Assembly: GCF_035666175.1 (NCBI RefSeq)
Contig: NZ_CP142016.1
Coordinates: 868,001-932,000 of the forward strand
Reading direction: 5' to 3'
Length of the DNA: 64,000 bases
Origin: Riemerella anatipestifer
GTDB taxonomy: Bacteria; Bacteroidota; Bacteroidia; Flavobacteriales; Weeksellaceae
The position numbers and the translations under genes are program-made. The notes under the pieces were generated by a model. That model ran no database searches, had not been told where the DNA came from, and saw only the letters and a list, made by a program, of their open reading frames with translations. Shown here piece after piece: positions 53,506-63,899 of the stretch. How positions within the stretch are numbered: position 1 is the first letter of the stretch; every line of letters begins with the position of its first letter.

Positions 53506-56500
53506 CTAAAACCCTGCCCTCACTTGTACACTTCCTATGTGTATGGTTCTGTCCCCAGAATTTCGTCCCTCATAGTTGAGGTTAAGTTTTATAAATGAAT
53601 TTATAGACTGCTGCAAAAACACCGTCCATACCTGATTTTTGCCCACTTTAAGTCCTTCTAGCATTTGGTTGCCTACCAAACTAAAACTATTACCTTTAAA
53701 ATCATTATTGATGAACGAAAAACTTCCCCTAACCGAAGTCTTAGAACACTCCCATTGTAAACTTCCTGTAAGTTCAAAAGTTTTTAAATACTCTTCTCCG
53801 TCTAGCCTTTGTTTTTGCTTTAGAGCAGAAGATAGCTCTGCTTGTATAGCCTCTGTAAGTTTATAGGTTAATTTTGGGCGTGTTTCTAGATGAATTAAAT
53901 GATAATCTCTAGATTTAAACATCTCCGAAGCATTAGTTAAACTCTGATACTGATTTTCCCAATCCGCTCTAAGATTTTTATTGAACCAATAGCCAATATT
54001 CACAAAGTGAGAAGACTGCTTTTTAGACTCTAAACTGAAATTAGCATTTATTATGTTATCATTTAATATCAATCGGTAAGTGCCATTCCACCCCGAAACT
54101 TCATTAGGTAAAAATTGTGCCGTTGCCAAGAAGCTTTGATTTTTTAGAATTTGATTTTGTTGTTTTTCAAACGGATTCCAAACCAAAACACGGTCTTTTT
54201 TATAAAAAGAATTTTGAGATAAAAGCGAAAGATTAAAATTCCACCTTTTCACAAAACGACTTTGAGAGTTAAATATCTGTGCTGGACTGATGAATAACGA
54301 CAGCTGAAGTTTGTTTTTATTAGAAGGTAAATATTTTATTGTATTGGTATAAACCCTGATGTATCGAGCTAAATCAGCATATTCCGCTACTTCAAACTCG
54401 TCTAACTGCTGTACCCCATCGCCGTTGTAGTCTGTCCATTTGTAAATCCCTTGTCCATCGGTTACTTTTAAATACTGAAATTCCCTTTGTGCCTCTTGCC
54501 CATTACCCAACTCATAAAAGGCTTGGAGCCTCGCTCCATTATTAAACAACTGCTGATGATATAAAATATTCCCCACTACAAAATCCTGATTTTGATTCTG
54601 AACCAACGATTCCGAAGTATGATAAAACTTACGATAATGAGCCAATGCCGTAAGAGTTGTTTTTTCATTTTTAATAATTTGGCTCTCCACCATTGCCCCC
54701 AAAATCTGATTAACCTTTTCTAAACCTGCATTTCTCACAGAATCGTTCTCTCTTAGATAGAGTTTTGTTAGAAGTAAAGTTCTGTTTTCATTACCTATTT
54801 TTTTCTGTACAAATAGTTCTCGCCACGCAAAACTCGTAGCATCTGTTTTTTGGATATTGTTGAAGTTTTTAAGATTATGTTCCATTTGCCCACCCAATGT
54901 CCAACTTCCTTTTTCGCCTAAATATGAAGTGGAAGCAAGACCTCTTATAAAACGAGTATCTTGAAAATCCGAATTGGTATTAAGGTAGGATACATTACCT
55001 TCTGTAAGCCATTTATTTTTTATCCATTTAAAATTCAAATCATTTTTAATCCCTTGATAAGTACTAGCTTCATTGAGGAAATTAAGCGTATAGTTGAGTG
55101 CAGAGCCTTGCTTCCATTCATTTAAAAAACCAAATGTAAGTCTGTTTTGTGTTCTGTGATTAAACTCTTGAGAAAGATTAAAATCCCTAGCAAACTCCAC
55201 ATTATTGAGACGGTCTAAGATATGAAAATGCTTATTGATATGCTGAAACTCAAAACTTGACGTCCCCTTCCATTGACCTTTAGTAAAGGTTTTTGCTCCT
55301 ACTATTCGTGCAGCGTAGCCTTTATTTTCATCATTATTTTTGGAAGAAAATAAATTAACATCATAATGACTTAACGAAACATCAGCTCCCACATAGCCTT
55401 GATTAAGCAAATAAGAAACATTAGCCGAAAGCACCTGTGTTTTTTGAGGTGCTGGTAACTTTCGCAACGCAGAATAGTCGCCTCTACCCTGCCCTACATA
55501 TTCAAAAACCCGACCATTATTCGTGGTTTGTTTCAGTATATAATCGCCTACATTTTGCCCTGTGTAAGAAAAGGAAACTTGATAAAGTTTTTCATTAGCA
55601 TCGGTAGAAAACTCATAGTAATCTCCATTAGCATCGCTTACTTTTCGATAAAGAATTTTATTAACATCGTAAGCCGTTTCAACTCCAGATGGAGCCACCA
55701 TTAAAGCAGAATTGCTCCCTGCCTGTGCCAATATTTTTTGGTCTTCTTCACTTAAATTAAGTGATAGAGGTGCATTTTTGTTATCACTTTCAAGAAACCA
55801 ATTAAGCTCAAGTTTCAATTTCTCTCGCTGATGTTCCACTCCTCCAGTAACTAAAAAACGTGTGTAGTTTCGGTTGGTATAGTTGTATGAAATGGTGATG
55901 AAGTTTTGATTGTAAATAGGTCTAAAGCTCGTAAAGGTAACCTCTCCCGTATTGTAGTTAATGATATAATCTAAGTTCTCTCCTCTCTTCATTAAAACGC
56001 CATCAATAAACACCTGTTCGGAACCAGATATAATGGTGATAAAGGTTTCTCCATTCTTGCCTGACAACCTATAAGGACCTTGGTTACCTTCCACTCCTTG
56101 AAACCTAATTCTATGAAATTCGCTACGAGCCACCCCAGCCGATAAATGTATAGAAGTTGGATTTTCTTTTCCCATTTTGGTTTGAAACTCTAGCCCTAGA
56201 CTTCGTCTTTGATATCTCCCGAAGTAAGTCGTTTCATCATTCAAATCCAAATGTCCCGCTCGAAGGATTGATTTTTTTTTGATGTTGAGCTGTACAAAAA
56301 TTTTATCAAACTCGTCTAATGTTTGCGTATAACCATCTGCCTGTATCGGAAGATTATGGTCCGAGATACTGGCTAAAATAGATACCTCTTGGCTTAATTG
56401 ACCCGAAATCTGTAAATCCATAGAACTTTGCACCGATGAGCCTTGGGCATTACCAAAAGAAATACCTCTGATAATAGCCCCTTGAGTATTAAGGTTACCT

Positions 56501-56784
56501 AAATCTAGTTGAGATTTACTGGCAGACGGAAGCTCTAACTTCTCTACAATACTTCTCTGTGGTAACTTTATAAAATCCAAAGTATCTCTTGTAAAAACCT
56601 CCTTGTTGATATTAGCTATAATAAGGCTATCCTTCTTTGTAGAGTCTTTAAGATAAGGGTTATGCCAAGAAAATACCTGCCCATATACCATATATGAGTT
56701 AAACCAAACTATGAGCAAAGCGACTATATACTTCAAGATATGACTAACAAGAAATTGCAAATTTACATAACGGAATATTAACAA
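53506..56784 (-). CDS. Large outer-membrane beta-barrel protein, unknown function
   Basis: 1092 residues. Signal sequence in the first 36 residues (ILKYIVALLIVWFNSYMVYGQ). The body is dominated by alternating amphipathic strands (FITISYNYTNRNYTRFLVTGG, LKLELNWFLES, and many more) and ends IGSVQVRAGF with a terminal Phe, which the barrel-assembly machinery recognises. There is a plug-like N-terminal region (LNTQGAIIRGISFGNAQGSS) but no clear TonB box. Also contains a DYNGDGVQQLDEFE calcium-loop-like turn near 790. Conserved hypothetical in Flavobacteriia. Confidence 0.75.
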   Translation of the reverse strand: MLIFRYVNLQFLVSHILKYIVALLIVWFNSYMVYGQVFSWHNPYLKDSTKKDSLIIANINKEVFTRDTLDFIKLPQRSIVEKLELPSASKSQLDLGNLNTQGAIIRGISFGNAQGSSVQSSMDLQISGQLSQEVSILASISDHNLPIQADGYTQTLDEFDKIFVQLNIKKKSILRAGHLDLNDETTYFGRYQRRSLGLEFQTKMGKENPTSIHLSAGVARSEFHRIRFQGVEGNQGPYRLSGKNGETFITIISGSEQVFIDGVLMKRGENLDYIINYNTGEVTFTSFRPIYNQNFITISYNYTNRNYTRFLVTGGVEHQREKLKLELNWFLESDNKNAPLSLNLSEEDQKILAQAGSNSALMVAPSGVETAYDVNKILYRKVSDANGDYYEFSTDANEKLYQVSFSYTGQNVGDYILKQTTNNGRVFEYVGQGRGDYSALRKLPAPQKTQVLSANVSYLLNQGYVGADVSLSHYDVNLFSSKNNDENKGYAARIVGAKTFTKGQWKGTSSFEFQHINKHFHILDRLNNVEFARDFNLSQEFNHRTQNRLTFGFLNEWKQGSALNYTLNFLNEASTYQGIKNDLNFKWIKNKWLTEGNVSYLNTNSDFQDTRFIRGLASTSYLGEKGSWTLGGQMEHNLKNFNNIQKTDATSFAWRELFVQKKIGNENRTLLLTKLYLRENDSVRNAGLEKVNQILGAMVESQIIKNEKTTLTALAHYRKFYHTSESLVQNQNQDFVVGNILYHQQLFNNGARLQAFYELGNGQEAQREFQYLKVTDGQGIYKWTDYNGDGVQQLDEFEVAEYADLARYIRVYTNTIKYLPSNKNKLQLSLFISPAQIFNSQSRFVKRWNFNLSLLSQNSFYKKDRVLVWNPFEKQQNQILKNQSFLATAQFLPNEVSGWNGTYRLILNDNIINANFSLESKKQSSHFVNIGYWFNKNLRADWENQYQSLTNASEMFKSRDYHLIHLETRPKLTYKLTEAIQAELSSALKQKQRLDGEEYLKTFELTGSLQWECSKTSVRGSFSFINNDFKGNSFSLVGNQMLEGLKVGKNQVWTVFLQQSINSFIKLNLNYEGRNSGDRTIHIGSVQVRAGF

Positions 56785-56835
56785 AACTTAATATAAATCA
56801 TATTGGCTTTTTCTTCTTTTCTGTAATAAAGTTTT

Positions 56836-56843
56836 TAACTTTG
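56836..56843 (+). promoter_or_regulatory. -7 box of the T9SS protein gene
   Basis: TAACTTTG matches TAnnTTTG; the start codon is 32 bases downstream. No well-spaced TTG box is seen. Confidence 0.45.
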
Positions 56844-56874
56844 GGGCAGATAATAACTTTAAAAAAAATAATAT

Positions 56875-57648
56875 ATGAGAAAATTTTATTCTTTAATGGC
56901 TGCAGTAGCTTTGGTAACAACAGTTTCTGCACAGAATTTGGTGCAAAATCCAGGTCTAGAAAATTGGAACGATACTGGTAAAGCTGTAGATTGGTTTCAC
57001 GATTCAAATAGCTCAAAAGCTGATACTAAAAAGCATAGTGGTTCTTTTTCTGGACAAATAAAATCACCAAGTAAAGGAAGTAACAGTATGGGAATGAAAG
57101 ACATTGCTGTTACTCCTGGAAAAACTTATGTCTATTCTGGCTGGTATCTTCAAGAAACAGCTTCAACTAGAGTTAGACATTGGGGACAGTGGAGAACCGC
57201 CACAGGACTACTTAGCGATACGAGTTTACAATCAGAATTTATTGATACTACTTCTTCTGAATGGAAACAATTTAAAATAGAAGCCGTTGCTCCAGAAGGT
57301 GCAGAAGTTGCTAGATTGTCTTTCAGAGTGTATAAAGGGAACGATGCTGCTGAAGGTGTGGTCTATATAGACGATTTTTTCTTTGCGGACAAAGAAACTC
57401 TTTCTGTAACGGATATTAAAGATTTCAATAATAGCGTAAAATTCAACACTTTAGCAGATGATGTATTAACATTTAGTTTACCAAATAAAGCTACTGTAAA
57501 TATCTATTCTCTAGATGGTAAACTACTTTCTTCTAGTAGAGTATCTTCTGGAAAATCAATCAATATATCTCATCTAGCTAAAGGGAATTATATTGTAACC
57601 GTACAGGATAATTACAACAAAATCAGCAGAAAAATCATTAAAAAATAA
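56875..57648 (+). CDS. Secreted protein with carbohydrate-binding-like domain and T9SS sorting domain
   Basis: 257 residues. Signal peptide MRKFYSLMAAVALVTTVSAQ; then NLVQNPGLENWNDTGKAVDW to VVYIDDFFF (about 21-170), a CBM4/9-like jelly roll; then a type A C-terminal sorting domain (VNIYSLDGKLLSSSRVSSGK, NYIVTVQDN, KIIKK). Exported to the surface by type IX secretion. 15 bases before a related pseudogene. Confidence 0.85.
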   Translation: MRKFYSLMAAVALVTTVSAQNLVQNPGLENWNDTGKAVDWFHDSNSSKADTKKHSGSFSGQIKSPSKGSNSMGMKDIAVTPGKTYVYSGWYLQETASTRVRHWGQWRTATGLLSDTSLQSEFIDTTSSEWKQFKIEAVAPEGAEVARLSFRVYKGNDAAEGVVYIDDFFFADKETLSVTDIKDFNNSVKFNTLADDVLTFSLPNKATVNIYSLDGKLLSSSRVSSGKSINISHLAKGNYIVTVQDNYNKISRKIIKK

Positions 57649-57662
57649 AAATTATATTAAAA

Positions 57663-58402
57663 ATGAAAAAATTATTCTCTCTAATTACTAGTATAATAGT
57701 TTCAGCTTGCATCAATGCTCAAGTTTTCCAAGAAAACTTTAATGACATTAATGGTACAGGTGGTAATGATGGTGTTTTTAGTGGTAATGTAGCCTCTGCA
57801 CCTCTCAATTCTTATGGAGACTGGACTCTAACAGAACTTACGAAGCTAATGCGTGTATTAAAATAGGAACAGGAAGTGGTTTAGGAAGTGTAACCACCCC
57901 AACTATCGCATTAACAGGAAACGGAAAACTTTCCTTTAAAGCAGCCGCTTGGGATACTAAAACAGAACAAACCTCTCTTAAAATTTCAGCAACTGGAGGA
58001 ACTCTAAGTGTTTCAGAAGTTACATTAGATAAAGGAGCTTTTAAGATCTATACAGTAGATATCACTAACGCAACGGGAGATTTAAAGATTACCTTTGAAG
58101 GTTTTCAGGCTGCTAGATCAAGATTTTTTTTGGACGATATAGTAGTTACAGAAACCACTATGTCTGTATCTAACATCAATGCTAAAAAAATCAACTTGGT
58201 TAAAAATACTGTAGTGGATACACAATTACTATTTGGAGCAGACGCTGACATTAAAATTTACAATGTTAATGGGCAGTTAGTAAAATCTGCTAAAGTAAAT
58301 AACGGTGAGGCTCTTAACCTGTCTTCTCTACCTAAAGGAGTTTACATTGTTTCTGGAGAAGTAAACGGTGAGAAAGTTTCTCAAAAAATTATCAAGAAAT
58401 AA
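57663..58402 (+). pseudogene. T9SS-sorted secreted protein, frameshifted
   Basis: Starts MKKLFSLITSIIVSACINAQ with a signal peptide and reads VFQENFNDINGTGGNDG to SYGDWTL. The frame then runs to a stop at 57864-57866. From about 57830 another frame carries the rest: YEANACIKIGTGSGLGSVTT through FFLDDIVV to a T9SS sorting domain (IKIYNVNGQLVKSAKVNN, ending QKIIKK at 58402). A small indel near 57827-57835 is the likely cause, or a sequencing error. The end lies 21 bases before IS copy G. Confidence 0.8.
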
Positions 58403-58423
58403 GTCAAATTTATTTTTAATTTA

Positions 58424-59403
58424 ACCCGTTGTGCATTATGAAATGAAAAAAACAAGAGTTGTTTATTAGACTGAAAATCAGTATATTGTTTTTGCTATAA
58501 AACGATATAAATGAACAACTTAGAGCAAATATATGAAAGAATTTTGGAAGTTTTAGGACTTTTTTCAGAAAATCAACTGATTAGTTATCAGAGAAGAACA
58601 CCTAAAATGAGCGATTTAGAAGTCATAAGTCTTAATATTACTGCTGAATACTTGAGTATTGATAGCGAATTACAGTTCTTTAGAAAATTGCCAAACTCTC
58701 TGATAAACAAAATTGAAAGAAGTGTTTACAATAAGCGAAAACGAAGACTATCCCTACAAACAGAGCAAATTAGACAGCGTATTTCGATGGAGTTCAATGA
58801 GTTTGAAGATATTTTTATCGTTGATAGCATGCCAATGAAAGTTTGTGAAAATGCTCGTTCTACTCGTTCAAAAATTTGTAAAGAGCAATCCTATTCTTCA
58901 CCAACATATGGTTATTGTGCTTCACAGAAATTATATTTCTATGGCTATAAACTACACGCAGTATGTTCTTTAAATGGTGTGATTAAGAATTTTGATATAA
59001 GCCCTGCATCCGTTCACGACATCCACTATTTAAAAGATATTGGTGAGCAAATGCGAAACTGTACTTTAATTGGAGATAGAGGCTATTTATCAGCAAAAGT
59101 TCAAATAGATTTATTTAACTATGCTAATATTAAATTAGATACACCAATGAGAAGTAATCAGAAAGATTATATTCCTCAATTTTCATTGTACAAGAAAAAG
59201 CGAAAACGAATTGAGACATTTTTCTCTCAACTTTGCGACCAATTTATGATTAAAAGAAACTATGCTAAAACTTTTGAAGGCTTTAAAACAAGGATAATCA
59301 GTAAAATAACCGCCGCAACGGTTATTCAATATATCAATAAATTTATCTTCCAAAGAAAATTAAATCATCTAAAAATCAGTATTATTTAAAATGCACAACG
59401 AGT
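58424..59403 (+). mobile_element. ISRa1-type IS982 element (copy G)
   Basis: 980 bp, forward. Direct target duplication TTTAATTTA at 58415-58423 and 59404-59412. Inserted between the T9SS pseudogene and its terminator. Confidence 0.94.
58511..59389 (+). CDS. IS982-family transposase (copy G)
   Basis: Intact 292 residues. Variant residues Leu4, Phe56, Tyr251: a mixture of the two lineages seen elsewhere. Confidence 0.95.
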   Translation: MNNLEQIYERILEVLGLFSENQLISYQRRTPKMSDLEVISLNITAEYLSIDSELQFFRKLPNSLINKIERSVYNKRKRRLSLQTEQIRQRISMEFNEFEDIFIVDSMPMKVCENARSTRSKICKEQSYSSPTYGYCASQKLYFYGYKLHAVCSLNGVIKNFDISPASVHDIHYLKDIGEQMRNCTLIGDRGYLSAKVQIDLFNYANIKLDTPMRSNQKDYIPQFSLYKKKRKRIETFFSQLCDQFMIKRNYAKTFEGFKTRIISKITAATVIQYINKFIFQRKLNHLKISII

Positions 59404-59417
59404 TTTAATTTATCATT

Positions 59418-59446
59418 AAAGTCTCGGATAATCCGAGACTTTTTTG
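59418..59446 (+). terminator. Terminator separated from its gene by IS copy G
   Basis: Stem AAAGTCTCGG/CCGAGACTTT, 5-nt loop, T run. It was probably the terminator of the T9SS pair 56875-58402 before the IS arrived. Confidence 0.8.
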
Positions 59447-59477
59447 TTACATAGTTTTCATACTTCCCAAAAAACAT

Positions 59478-59485
59478 TAAATTTG
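59478..59485 (+). promoter_or_regulatory. -7 box of thyA
   Basis: TAAATTTG matches TAnnTTTG, 17 bases upstream of the start codon at 59503; no clear TTG partner at the usual spacing. Confidence 0.4.
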
Positions 59486-59502
59486 GGATTTAAAAGATTA
59501 TA

Positions 59503-60297
59503 ATGCAAAACTATCTAGACTTACTTCAACATATACTAGACCACGGGACAGACAAAACCGACAGAACAGGCACAGGTACAAGGAGTGTCTTTGGCTATCA
59601 ACTTAGATACGACCTTTCTAAGGGCTTCCCACTAGTTACTACAAAAAAGGTACACCTCAAATCTATTATTTACGAACTCCTTTGGTTTCTAAAAGGAGAT
59701 ACTAATATTAAATATCTTAACGATAATGGCGTAAGCATTTGGGACGAATGGGCAGACGATAATGGCAATTTAGGTCCCGTCTATGGTGCCCAATGGCGAA
59801 GCTGGAAGGGTGCTAATGGTAAAGTTATAGACCAAATTTCGGAGGTTATACACCAAATTAAAACTAATCCTGATAGCAGAAGACTCATTGTATCTGCGTG
59901 GAATGCTGCCGAAATCCCTAATATGGCACTAGCACCTTGCCACGCTTTGTTTCAGTTTTATGTTGCTGATGGTAGGTTATCACTACAACTTTATCAAAGG
60001 AGTGCCGATGTTTTTCTAGGTGTTCCTTTCAATATTGCTAGCTATGCATTGCTGACTATGATGGTAGCCCAAGTATGTGGCTTACAAGTAGGTGAGTACA
60101 TTCACTCGTTTGGAGATGTGCATATTTATAACAATCATTTTGAGCAAGTACAAAAACAACTCTCCAGAGAGCCTAGACCGCTTCCTACTATGAAACTAAA
60201 CCCTAGCGTAAAAGACCTTTTTGACTTTAAATTTGAGGATTTTACACTAGAAAATTATCACCCACATTCGGGCATTAAAGCACCTGTTGCCGTATAA
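59503..60297 (+). CDS. thyA: Thymidylate synthase
   Basis: 264 residues, same length as E. coli ThyA. Converts dUMP to dTMP with methylene-THF. [11 protein letters not shown] (phosphate loop), the catalytic Cys146 in [32 protein letters not shown] and HIYNNH are all in place. Flanked on both sides by independent ISRa1 copies in the same orientation. Confidence 0.97.
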   Translation: MQNYLDLLQHILDHGTDKTDRTGTGTRSVFGYQLRYDLSKGFPLVTTKKVHLKSIIYELLWFLKGDTNIKYLNDNGVSIWDEWADDNGNLGPVYGAQWRSWKGANGKVIDQISEVIHQIKTNPDSRRLIVSAWNAAEIPNMALAPCHALFQFYVADGRLSLQLYQRSADVFLGVPFNIASYALLTMMVAQVCGLQVGEYIHSFGDVHIYNNHFEQVQKQLSREPRPLPTMKLNPSVKDLFDFKFEDFTLENYHPHSGIKAPVAV

Positions 60298-60316
60298 CCA
60301 ACAATCAATTAGTAAA

Positions 60317-61296
60317 ACCCGTTGTGCATTATGAAATGAAAAAAACAAGAGTTGTTTATTAGACTGAAAATCAGTATATTGTTTTTGCTATAAAACGATA
60401 TAAATGAACAACTTAGAGCAAATATATGAAAGAATTTTGGAAGTTTTAGGACTTTTTTCAGAAAATCAACTGATTAGTTATCAGAGAAGAACACCTAAAA
60501 TGAGCGATTTAGAAGTCATAAGTCTTAATATTACTGCTGAATACTTGAGTATTGATAGCGAATTACAGTTATTTAGAAAATTGCCAAACTCTCTGATAAA
60601 CAAAATTGAAAGAAGTGTTTACAATAAGCGAAAACGAAGACTATCCCTACAAACAGAGCAAATTAGACAGCGTATTTCGATGGAGTTCAATGAGTTTGAA
60701 GATATTTTTATCGTTGATAGCATGCCAATGAAAGTTTGTGAAAATGCTCGCTCTACTCGTTCAAAAATTTGTAAAGAGCAATCCTATTCTTCACCAACAT
60801 ATGGTTATTGTGCTTCACAGAAATTATATTTCTATGGCTATAAACTACACGCAGTATGTTCTTTAAATGGTGTGATTAAGAATTTTGATATAAGCCCTGC
60901 ATCCGTTCACGACATCCACTATTTAAAAGATATTGGTGAGCAAATGCGAAACTGTACTTTAATTGGAGATAGAGGCTATTTATCAGCAAAAGTTCAAATA
61001 GATTTATTTAACTATGCTAATATTAAATTAGATACACCAATGAGAAGTAATCAGAAAGATTATATTCCTCAATTTTCATTGTACAAGAAAAAGCGAAAAC
61101 GAATTGAGACATTTTTCTCTCAACTTTGCGACCAATTTATGATTAAAAGAAACTATGCTAAAACTTTTGAAGGCTTTAAAACAAGGATAATCAGTAAAAT
61201 AACCGCCGCAACGGTTATTCAATATATCAATAAATTTATCTTCCAAAGAAAATTAAATCATCTAAAAATCAGTATTATTTAAAATGCACAACGAGT
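60317..61296 (+). mobile_element. ISRa1-type IS982 element (copy H)
   Basis: 980 bp, forward. Target duplication TTAGTAAA at 60309-60316 and 61297-61304. Inserted 20 bases after thyA and 35 bases upstream of the M1 aminopeptidase start, so it has displaced that gene's promoter or may supply a new one. Confidence 0.94.
60404..61282 (+). CDS. IS982-family transposase (copy H)
   Basis: Intact 292 residues. Variant residues Leu4, Leu56, Tyr251, as in copies B and E. Confidence 0.95.
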   Translation: MNNLEQIYERILEVLGLFSENQLISYQRRTPKMSDLEVISLNITAEYLSIDSELQLFRKLPNSLINKIERSVYNKRKRRLSLQTEQIRQRISMEFNEFEDIFIVDSMPMKVCENARSTRSKICKEQSYSSPTYGYCASQKLYFYGYKLHAVCSLNGVIKNFDISPASVHDIHYLKDIGEQMRNCTLIGDRGYLSAKVQIDLFNYANIKLDTPMRSNQKDYIPQFSLYKKKRKRIETFFSQLCDQFMIKRNYAKTFEGFKTRIISKITAATVIQYINKFIFQRKLNHLKISII

Positions 61297-61330
61297 TTAG
61301 TAAAATGTTTAAAATCTAAATTAAGTATAT

Positions 61331-63841
61331 ATGAAAAAAATTATCATCACCGCTTTAGCTTTAGGCTGTATTATTTCTACCCAATACAGTTTCGCTCAAA
61401 CCGAAACTTCTGGGAGAGAAACCATCTATCGTGCCACTCATACTAAAACTACCGAACTTAAACATACCAAACTAAAAGTAAGTTTTGACTTTGAAAAAGA
61501 GCAGCTTCACGGAGAAGAATGGCTTACTGCTTCGCCTTATTTCTATCCATCGGACTCTTTAGTTCTTAATGCTAAAGCAATGCTCATACACGAAGTGGCT
61601 TTAGATAAAAATGGAAGCAAAGCTCCTCTAAAATACAGTTACAAAGACGATATTCTGCACATTTCTTTAGATAAAACTTATCAGAAAAATCAAGATTATA
61701 CAGTTTATATTAAATATACCTCCAGACCTAACGAGGTAAAACAAAAAGGAAGTAAAGCTATAAATGATGCTAAGGGTCTTTACTTCATCAATGCTCAAGG
61801 CAAAGACCCTGACAAACCTACTCAAGTGTGGACTCAAGGAGAAACCGAATCTAATTCGGCTTGGTTCCCTACTATTGATAAGCCTAATCAAAAAACTACT
61901 CAGGAAATTTATATGACCGTTCCTGATAAATTTGTTACTCTTTCTAATGGGCTTCTAAAATCTTCCACCAAAGAGGCTAATAATCTAAGAACTGACCATT
62001 GGGTTATGGACAAAAAACACGCTCCGTACCTCTTCTTTATGGGCGTTGGAGAATATGCCGTAATTAAGGATAAATGGAGAAATATTCCTGTGGATTACTA
62101 TGTAGAGAAAGAATATGCAGATTACGCCAAACAAATCTTTGGAAATACACCTGAAATGATGGAATTTTTCTCCAAAAAGCTAGGCTACGATTATCCTTGG
62201 GCAAAATACGCCCAACTAGTGGGGAGAGATTTTGTAAGTGGCGCAATGGAGAACACTACCGCCGTTATCCACGCCGAAAACGCTCAGCAAAAACCAGGAG
62301 ATTTGATAGACGACAACCGTTGGGAAAGCACTATCGCACACGAGCTGTTCCACCATTGGTTTGGAGATTTGGTAACCACAGAAAGCTGGAGTAATCTTAC
62401 TGTAAATGAAAGTTTTGCTAACTATTCTGAATACCTTTGGGAAGAATATAAGTACGGAAAAGATGCCGCAGATTATCACCTCAATAATAATAGTAGCAGA
62501 TATATACACAACCCTTCCGACTTCAACAAAGACCTTGTAAGGTTTGATTACGAAAGCAGAGAAGATATGTTTGATTTAGTATCCTACAACAAAGGAGGAG
62601 CTATCCTACATATGTTAAGAAATTATTTAGGAGACGATGCCTTCTTTGCAGGTGTAACAGATTATCTCAAAACTCATGAGTACGGCACTGGGGAAGCTCA
62701 CCAGTTAAGACTTTCGTTTGAAAAAATTTCTGGTAAAGACTTAAATTGGTTCTTCAACCAATGGTACTTTAATAGTGGAAATCCAAAATTAAATATACAA
62801 TACAGCTACGAACCTGTAAAAAAAGAAGTTACTGTATCTATTTTACAAAGTCAAGAAAAGCCGTTTCAATTCCCACTTACTATAGATTTACACGAAGGAA
62901 ACTCTGTAAAACGCCAAGATGTATGGGTAAATGCCAAAGCTAAAAATGATTTTACTTTTAGTGTGAATAAAAATCCTGATTTAATAAATGTAGATCCTGC
63001 TGGAGTTCTTTTAGCTGAAATAAACAATAGTAAAACTCCCGAACAGCTCTACTTACAATATACTAAGTCTAAAGAGTATAAAAGCAGATATTTAGCACTA
63101 AAAAACGCTTCCGAATCTACAACTTACCCTGAATCAGTAAAAACAATAGTAGCTGCACTAAAAGATGATTTTTTTAGATTGAGAATTCAAGCACTTAATG
63201 CCTTAGACTTATCTAATCCTGCACACGCAAAGGTAGCATTGGCTGAAGTTGAAAAAATCGCTAACAACGATCCTAAAACTTTAGTAAGAGCAGCAGCAAT
63301 ATTAGCTTTATCTAAAACAAAAAACAAAAAATATCTATCTCTATATGAGAAGAATATTGATGTAGTATCTAATGCCATTAAAGGAAGTGCATTGGCAGCC
63401 ATTGCACAAACTGAACCTGAACGCATTAAAAGTCTAGCAGACAAAATAGATCTTTCTGGTGATTCAGAAGAATTAATTACCACATTACTACCTACCATAG
63501 TTAAAAACAAGATAGAATCTCAGATGCCACACATAGGTGGATTGGTCGCTTTTTATCCTTTCTTAAAATTTCAAAATCCTGAGTTAGGTAATGTAGCAGA
63601 AGAAGGTTTTAACTGGATTATGACTTCTGATAATTTAAAAGCCACAGAATCTATCACCAAAATTTTAGGTCAAGCTAAATCTGAAATCCCAAACAATCCT
63701 CAGGTTAAAATAATGATTATACAAATGCTTCAAAACGGAGTTTCCAAAAAAATGGAACTGCTAAAAACTCAACCTAGTAGTGATTGTCTTCATAAACAAA
63801 TAGACAAAATAAATAAAATCATTGAGCTTTATAAAAACTAA
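61331..63841 (+). CDS. M1-family zinc aminopeptidase, exported
   Basis: 836 residues. Signal peptide ending YSFAQ. M1 features in order: beta domain (residues about 40-220), the substrate-binding GAMEN variant SGAMENTTAV, the zinc site HELFHHW (His337, Glu338, His341) with the third ligand Glu in NESFANY 18 residues on. A C-terminal HEAT-like helical domain follows. Probably periplasmic or surface peptide degradation, useful to an asaccharolytic organism. Confidence 0.93.
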   Translation: MKKIIITALALGCIISTQYSFAQTETSGRETIYRATHTKTTELKHTKLKVSFDFEKEQLHGEEWLTASPYFYPSDSLVLNAKAMLIHEVALDKNGSKAPLKYSYKDDILHISLDKTYQKNQDYTVYIKYTSRPNEVKQKGSKAINDAKGLYFINAQGKDPDKPTQVWTQGETESNSAWFPTIDKPNQKTTQEIYMTVPDKFVTLSNGLLKSSTKEANNLRTDHWVMDKKHAPYLFFMGVGEYAVIKDKWRNIPVDYYVEKEYADYAKQIFGNTPEMMEFFSKKLGYDYPWAKYAQLVGRDFVSGAMENTTAVIHAENAQQKPGDLIDDNRWESTIAHELFHHWFGDLVTTESWSNLTVNESFANYSEYLWEEYKYGKDAADYHLNNNSSRYIHNPSDFNKDLVRFDYESREDMFDLVSYNKGGAILHMLRNYLGDDAFFAGVTDYLKTHEYGTGEAHQLRLSFEKISGKDLNWFFNQWYFNSGNPKLNIQYSYEPVKKEVTVSILQSQEKPFQFPLTIDLHEGNSVKRQDVWVNAKAKNDFTFSVNKNPDLINVDPAGVLLAEINNSKTPEQLYLQYTKSKEYKSRYLALKNASESTTYPESVKTIVAALKDDFFRLRIQALNALDLSNPAHAKVALAEVEKIANNDPKTLVRAAAILALSKTKNKKYLSLYEKNIDVVSNAIKGSALAAIAQTEPERIKSLADKIDLSGDSEELITTLLPTIVKNKIESQMPHIGGLVAFYPFLKFQNPELGNVAEEGFNWIMTSDNLKATESITKILGQAKSEIPNNPQVKIMIIQMLQNGVSKKMELLKTQPSSDCLHKQIDKINKIIELYKN

Positions 63842-63847
63842 GGCAAC

Positions 63848-63880
63848 AAAAAAGAGAGATGAATTTCATCTCTCTTTTTT
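63848..63880. terminator. Terminator between the M1 aminopeptidase and the next gene
   Basis: Stem AAAAAAGAGAGATGA/TCATCTCTCTTTTTT with a 3-nt loop; symmetrical and suitable for the convergent genes on both sides. Confidence 0.85.
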
Positions 63881-63899
63881 ATTATAAACTATTTTTGGA

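Noticed and set aside
58424-61296. Composite transposon carrying thyA
   Set aside because: Each flanking ISRa1 copy has its own different target duplication (TTTAATTTA and TTAGTAAA), so they arrived independently.
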